Shown one piece after another: positions 51,010-53,055 of a stretch of 53,055 nucleotides of DNA. This stretch comes from Micromonospora endophytica (GTDB lineage: Bacteria > Actinomycetota > Actinomycetes > Mycobacteriales > Micromonosporaceae). Made by a program: the position numbers and the translations under genes. The notes beneath the pieces were generated by a model, which saw nothing but the letters and a program-made list of their open reading frames with translations, ran no database searches and had not been told where the DNA came from. The DNA is taken from positions 1 through 53,055 of the forward strand of contig NZ_POTX01000011.1 of assembly GCF_003236305.1 (NCBI RefSeq). The letters run 5' to 3'. Position 1 is the stretch's first letter, and each line of letters begins with the position of its first letter.

Positions 51010-51774
51010 ATGATCAGAACTTCGGGCGGCGACGTCGACTACGAGCGCACCGGCCACGGGTACGCCAGCCAGCGGCGTCCCGATCCACGGATCGAGGCCC
51101 TCATCCACACGGCGTTGGGCGACGCCCGGACCGTCCTCAACGTCGGGGCGGGCGCCGGCTCCTACGAACCCGCCGACAGGTACGTGGTCGCCGTCGAACC
51201 CTCGGCCCGGATGCGCGCCCAGCGGCCGGCGACGGCGGTGCCGGCGATCGATGCCACCGCCGAGTCCCTACCCTTCGACGACGACGCCTTCGACGCGGTG
51301 ATGGCGACAGTCACCGTGCACCAGTGGGCGGACACCGCACGCGGCCTGGCCGAGCTTCGCCGGGTCGCCCGCGGGCCGGTGCTGGTGCTCACCTTCGACG
51401 GTGCCGCCCTCGACCGCTTCTGGCTCGCCGAGTACGCCCCGGAGCTGATCGCCGCCGAACGCCGCCGCTATCCGGCGATCGACAACATCGCGGCTGCCAT
51501 CGGCACCGAGGTGGCTGTCCACGAGGTGCCGATCCCGGTCGACTGCGTGGACGGGTTCACCGAGGCCTACTACGCCCGTCCGGAACGGTTCCTCGACCCA
51601 CGGGTCCGGGCCGCCCAGTCGGCGTGGGGCTTCGTCGACCAGGTGGCGACCACCCGCGCCGTCGACCGGCTCCGGGCCGATCTCGAATCCGGTGCCTGGG
51701 ACGCCCGCCACGGACAGCTGCGCGACCAGCCGACCTTCCACGGCTCGCTGCGCCTGATCGTCGGCCGGCCATGA
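51010..51774 (+). CDS. Class I SAM-dependent methyltransferase
   Basis: 254 residues. Motif I TVLNVGAGAGSYEPADR near residue 40, acidic end of strand 2 in VVAVEPSARM, motif near ATAESLPFDDDAFDAVMATV, and motif III-like LRRVARGPVLVLTFDG. These mark a Methyltransf_11-type enzyme acting on a small molecule; target unknown. The ATG has no ribosome site and coincides with the predicted transcription start, suggesting a leaderless mRNA driven by the MerR-controlled promoter. Confidence 0.92.
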   Translation: MIRTSGGDVDYERTGHGYASQRRPDPRIEALIHTALGDARTVLNVGAGAGSYEPADRYVVAVEPSARMRAQRPATAVPAIDATAESLPFDDDAFDAVMATVTVHQWADTARGLAELRRVARGPVLVLTFDGAALDRFWLAEYAPELIAAERRRYPAIDNIAAAIGTEVAVHEVPIPVDCVDGFTEAYYARPERFLDPRVRAAQSAWGFVDQVATTRAVDRLRADLESGAWDARHGQLRDQPTFHGSLRLIVGRP

Positions 51775-51804
51775 CCGACGATCAGGCGACGGGAGTGCCG
51801 CCGG

Positions 51805-53055
51805 TCAGCGCGGTGACCGGGTCTTGGGCAGGTCGAACTGGTCGGCGCGGCGGCAGTCGCGCTGGTTGCCGATGGCGTCCGGGCCCAACCGGTCGAGCAC
51901 CGCCCGGGCCCGCAGGCGGCCGAGGTTCCAGGTGTACCACGGGTCCGGCTCGGCCAGGTCGTCGGCGATCCAGCTCAGCGTGCAGCGGCGGACCGGGTCG
52001 GGCAGGGCGGACAGGGCGGGCGTGGCGTCGGCGGAGAGCGCGCGAAGGTACCAGGCGTCGATCCGGCCGGTCTGCTCGTACCGGGCCACGTTGCGGCGGG
52101 CCGCGTAGTCCTCCGGGTTGAGGACCGCCAGACCCAGCAGCATCGCCACCCCGAGCGCGGTGGCCAGCCGCGGGATCCAACCGCCGCGCCAGCGTACGCC
52201 GGCCACCAGGATCATCAGGAAGACCGCGCCGAGCAGCAACTCGAACGCCATCACGAAGATCCGCTCACCGGTGAAGCTGTAGACCTTCTGGTACGTGTAC
52301 ATCCGCGACAGCGCCGACACCACGATGACCACAGTCAACGCGCTGAGCAGACCGAGCAGGACCCGCAGCAGGATCCGGTCGAGCGGCCGGTCCCGGCGAG
52401 CCCACCGGGTCACCACACCGAGCACCGCCAACGTCAGCAGGGTCACCACGACCAGCTGTCAGAAGCCGCTGCGGGCGTACTCGGCGTAGCTGAGCCCGGT
52501 GGTCTCCAACACGTGCCGCTGCCCGCCGAAGAGCACCGTGAACTGCACCGCGACGAAGCCACCGAAGAGCGCCGTGAGGGCGGCGATCGGCGGAGCCCAC
52601 TCGACCAGACCGACCTGACGGCTGGTGGGCCGGTCCACCTGGGCCAGGTCCGGCGGCGCGGCGATCGTGTAGACGGCGGCCACCGCGATCAGCCCACCCA
52701 CGGCCGCGAGGAACAACCAGCGGAACACCCCGCCGCTGCTGATCTCCGGGATGACGGCACCGAGCACCCGGGAGAAGGCGGCGTCGGCGGAGGAGAGCAG
52801 CGTACCGAAGACGACGAGCACGGCCACCGTGGCGGCGACCGACCAGACGGCGCGGCGCGCGGCACCGGGACTGCCGGGGGCCCGGATGTGGGTACGCACC
52901 CACGGCAGCCCGCGCAGCCCGGCGATGGGGGCCGCGACCAGGCTGAACAGGATCGAGCGGAGCCGTCGACCGCCGACGATGGCAAGTGCCGCGCAGCCCA
53001 GCGCCCCCAGTACGCAGAACGTCACGAGCCACCAGGCGTTGCGGAAGCCGAGCAC
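51805..53055 (-). pseudogene. DUF4153/DUF4173-type membrane protein with in-frame TGA; 5' end outside window
   Basis: Multi-spanning membrane protein read continuously in one frame from the window edge. Blocks: WLVTFCVLGALGCAALAIVG, AVWSVAATVAVLVVFGTLLS, WAPPIAALTALFGGFVAVQF, GLSYAEYARSGF, then a TGA at 52459-52461, then QLVVVTLLTLAVLGVVTRWA, YTYQKVYSFTGERIF and a C-terminal soluble part (WYTWNLGRLRARAVLDRLGP). Relatives have an aromatic or small residue at the TGA position within ARSGF-x-QL, so TGG to TGA is the simplest explanation. It could be a real nonsense mutation, a sequencing error, or a read-through site (TGAC context). Confidence 0.8.

Noticed and set aside
52459-52461. Selenocysteine codon
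   Set aside because: The position is within a membrane-protein segment where an aromatic residue fits; no redox motif and no SECIS-like hairpin is evident just after it.

Overview
The window looks like chromosomal DNA from a very GC-rich filamentous actinomycete, most likely Micromonosporaceae (Micromonospora-like). This rests on strong G/C bias at third codon positions, GTG and TTG starts, many 4-bp ATGA/GTGA gene overlaps, and actinobacterial families: NIT-type sensor ATPase with a roadblock partner, SCO3242-type prenyltransferase, GPP34, ROK repressors, and Tat-exported sugar isomerase. No taxon was tested by search.

Layout. (1) 1-7125, minus strand: one operon with a TRAP-TAXI fused permease, a TAXI lipoprotein, a conservon-like sensor ATPase plus roadblock protein, and a second TAXI lipoprotein that leaves the window. 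(2) 7653-8777: a YihY/BrkB membrane protein. (3) 8917-15182: a ROK repressor, a ribose-type sugar ABC importer and a Gfo/Idh/MocA oxidoreductase. (4) 15683-22819: a tightly coupled six-gene Ebo-type cluster: myo-inositol-phosphate synthase, UbiA prenyltransferase, a TIM-barrel/EboA fusion, TatD hydrolase, EboE, and an EboF-like phosphodiesterase. (5) 23058-34869: secreted sugar-oxidation proteins built from shuffled modules: a PQQ-type sugar dehydrogenase, a ThuA-DUF1080 protein, a ThuA-dehydrogenase fusion, cytosolic and Tat-exported TIM-barrel isomerases, and a second ROK repressor. (6) 35134-36164: a YtxH protein, tRNA-Asn and tRNA-Met.

(7) 36124-43735: an island-like stretch beside tRNA-Met. 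It holds a recombinase tail, a GNAT, an orphan RelE-type toxin, a split transketolase/MFS/SDR catabolic set with a GntR regulator and repeated operators, an iron-sulfur protein, another GNAT and two gene remnants. (8) 43799-47959: a DesK/DesR-like two-component system divergent from an ABC-2 exporter and a GPP34 protein. (9) 48045-50001: a repeat-rich hypothetical protein followed by gene debris. (10) 50016-53055: a MerR-redoxin fusion with a striking operator, a divergent methyltransferase, and a membrane protein broken by an in-frame TGA.

Working together: regions 3 and 5 read as a sugar/cyclitol uptake and oxidation zone. ROK repressors, the importer, Gfo/Idh, ThuA, DUF1080 and TIM isomerases suggest partly extracellular 3-keto-sugar chemistry. 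The Ebo cluster, thought from cyanobacteria to help move precursors to the cell exterior, sits in the middle of it. That link is inference from gene order and domain content.
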